Translations under genes and position numbers: made by a program
The notes under the pieces: generated by a model
Seen by the model: the letters and a program-made list of their open reading frames with translations, nothing else
Database searches by the model: none
Told to the model about the DNA's origin: nothing
Assembly (NCBI RefSeq): GCF_934371575.1
Contig: NZ_CAKRNY010000066.1
Location: 1 to 15,116, forward strand
Reading direction: 5' to 3'
Origin: an uncultured Blautia sp.
GTDB taxonomy: Bacteria; Bacillota; Clostridia; Lachnospirales; Lachnospiraceae
DNA length: 15,116 nucleotides
Shown: piece after piece, positions 14,446 to 15,116 of the stretch
Numbering within the stretch: position 1 is the first letter of the stretch
How the letters are laid out: each line of letters begins with the position of its first letter

Positions 14446-14763
14446 TTCCCTTCTTTAGATTCAGTATCGTCATCTCATGTACTTTGGTATTTCTTCTGAC
14501 TGTATTTTTATTTTTGAAAAAAATCTTTTCATTTTATCTTATGTGGGAAATAAACTTCAGTCCACGCCACCTTCTCTCTGCCTTTATTTCTTATAGTTTA
14601 TCAAATCACTCTCGAAATTACTATACTAATTTCCATTTTTATAAACTTTTCATAATTTTATATTTTTTAGCAAGAACATTAGTTTTATAACAAAACAGCC
14701 CCAATTTATATATCGCATACAATCATACGCACTATCTAATAACAATATCGACTTATATTTTTA
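14446..14763. other. AT-rich intergenic region without recognisable gene
   Basis: About 318 nt, very AT-rich. It must hold the promoter of the Rpn-type gene near its left end, but no convincing -35/-10 pair stands out. No hairpin terminator for the GNAT remnant was seen, no inverted repeats of a mobile element and no credible short gene. Confidence 0.5.
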
Positions 14764-15051
14764 TCATAGTTCAATATAATACGGACAGATATCCTCATAC
14801 TCCCCATTTTTCAATCTGAATCCTCCCGGAATCACACCCAGCTGGTGAAATCCAACTCTCTCATAAAGATGTCTTGCATGAACATTACTTGCCACAACCG
14901 CGTTAAACTGCAGTACACGGAAACCATGCACTTTTCCCTGGGCTACGCAATCCTTTACCAGCTTTTCTCCAATATGAAGTCCACGACTATCGCGAGATAC
15001 GGCGTAGCTGGCGTTGCAGATGTGTCCGCAGCGTCCTACTATTACATCCAT
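14764..15051 (-). pseudogene. GNAT acetyltransferase, N-terminally truncated (probable remnant)
   Basis: The 95-residue frame is the C-terminal part of a GNAT-family N-acetyltransferase. The acetyl-CoA pyrophosphate-binding region is RDSRGLHIGEKLV (a variant of Q/RxxGxG/A), followed by LQFNAVVASNVHARHLYERVGFHQLGVIPGGF and a YEDICPYYIEL end. Intact relatives are about 160-170 residues and carry another half-domain before GRCGHICNASYAV. Here the residues before VGRCGH are only MDVI, the codon immediately before that ATG is an in-frame TAG, and no ribosome binding site precedes it. In the 65 nt left to the window edge, none of the three minus-strand frames reads as the missing GNAT half. This suggests a 5' deletion or rearrangement at about 15040. 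A functional short protein is not excluded. Enzyme family sure; substrate unknown. Confidence 0.6.
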
Positions 15052-15116
15052 CTAGTTTTTAAAGTATTGTCGGATATAGCTTTGCCAGTTTAATTCTGGC
15101 GTCAGCTGTTGTGAAT

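Overview
The window looks like a chromosomal stretch from a gut Firmicute, most likely a Lachnospiraceae member (Blautia/Dorea/Roseburia-like). This is inferred from the moderately AT-rich composition, strong AGGAGG-type ribosome binding sites and the gene families present: a GPH sugar symporter with a GH43 xylosidase, a GH42 beta-galactosidase, YfcC, CW-repeat amidases and an Rpn-type nuclease. No rRNA, tRNA, CRISPR array, complete insertion sequence or phage gene was seen.

Layout. (1) 102-3391, minus strand: an apparent three-gene operon, GPH-family sugar:cation symporter -> GH43 beta-xylosidase -> a small HPr-like protein that lacks the phosphorylatable histidine but keeps the regulatory-serine loop. 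(2) 3546-6336, plus strand: a divergent AraC/cupin regulator, followed after 11 nt by an OmpR-family response regulator, which overlaps its histidine kinase by ATGA. (3) 6333-8420, minus strand: a YfcC/DcuC-type transporter and a VanX/DdpX D-Ala-D-Ala dipeptidase. The dipeptidase and kinase stop codons overlap tail to tail. (4) 8793-9914, minus: a membrane-anchored Ntn-hydrolase of the choloylglycine hydrolase/C45 group with its own strong promoter and terminator. (5) 10189-12246, minus: GH42 beta-galactosidase. (6) 12478-14439, minus: an exported N-acetylmuramoyl-L-alanine amidase and an Rpn/PD-(D/E)XK nuclease, separated by a hairpin. (7) 14764-15051, minus: the C-terminal half of a GNAT acetyltransferase, probably a remnant.

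Functionally the left part is a xylo-oligosaccharide import and hydrolysis locus with local regulators: the symporter brings in short beta-xylosides, GH43 cleaves them in the cytoplasm, and the divergent AraC protein is the obvious candidate activator. The centre and right carry envelope-related functions: a dipeptidase with a candidate substrate transporter, a surface amide hydrolase and a wall amidase.

The least explained signal is a short repeat with core GCGTGTTT(G/A)A. It recurs four times in one orientation between 6994 and 12471. Three copies sit at or within 7 nt of minus-strand stop codons and the fourth about 110 nt beyond the GH42 stop. Two hairpin terminators (10106-10137 and 13545-13574) also share nearly the same stem. 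I did not find a clear case for a wholly new defence or mobile system here. The more unusual items are the His-less HPr in the xylosidase operon, the dispersed 3'-end repeat, and the anchored Ntn hydrolase whose expected self-cleavage would detach it from its anchor.
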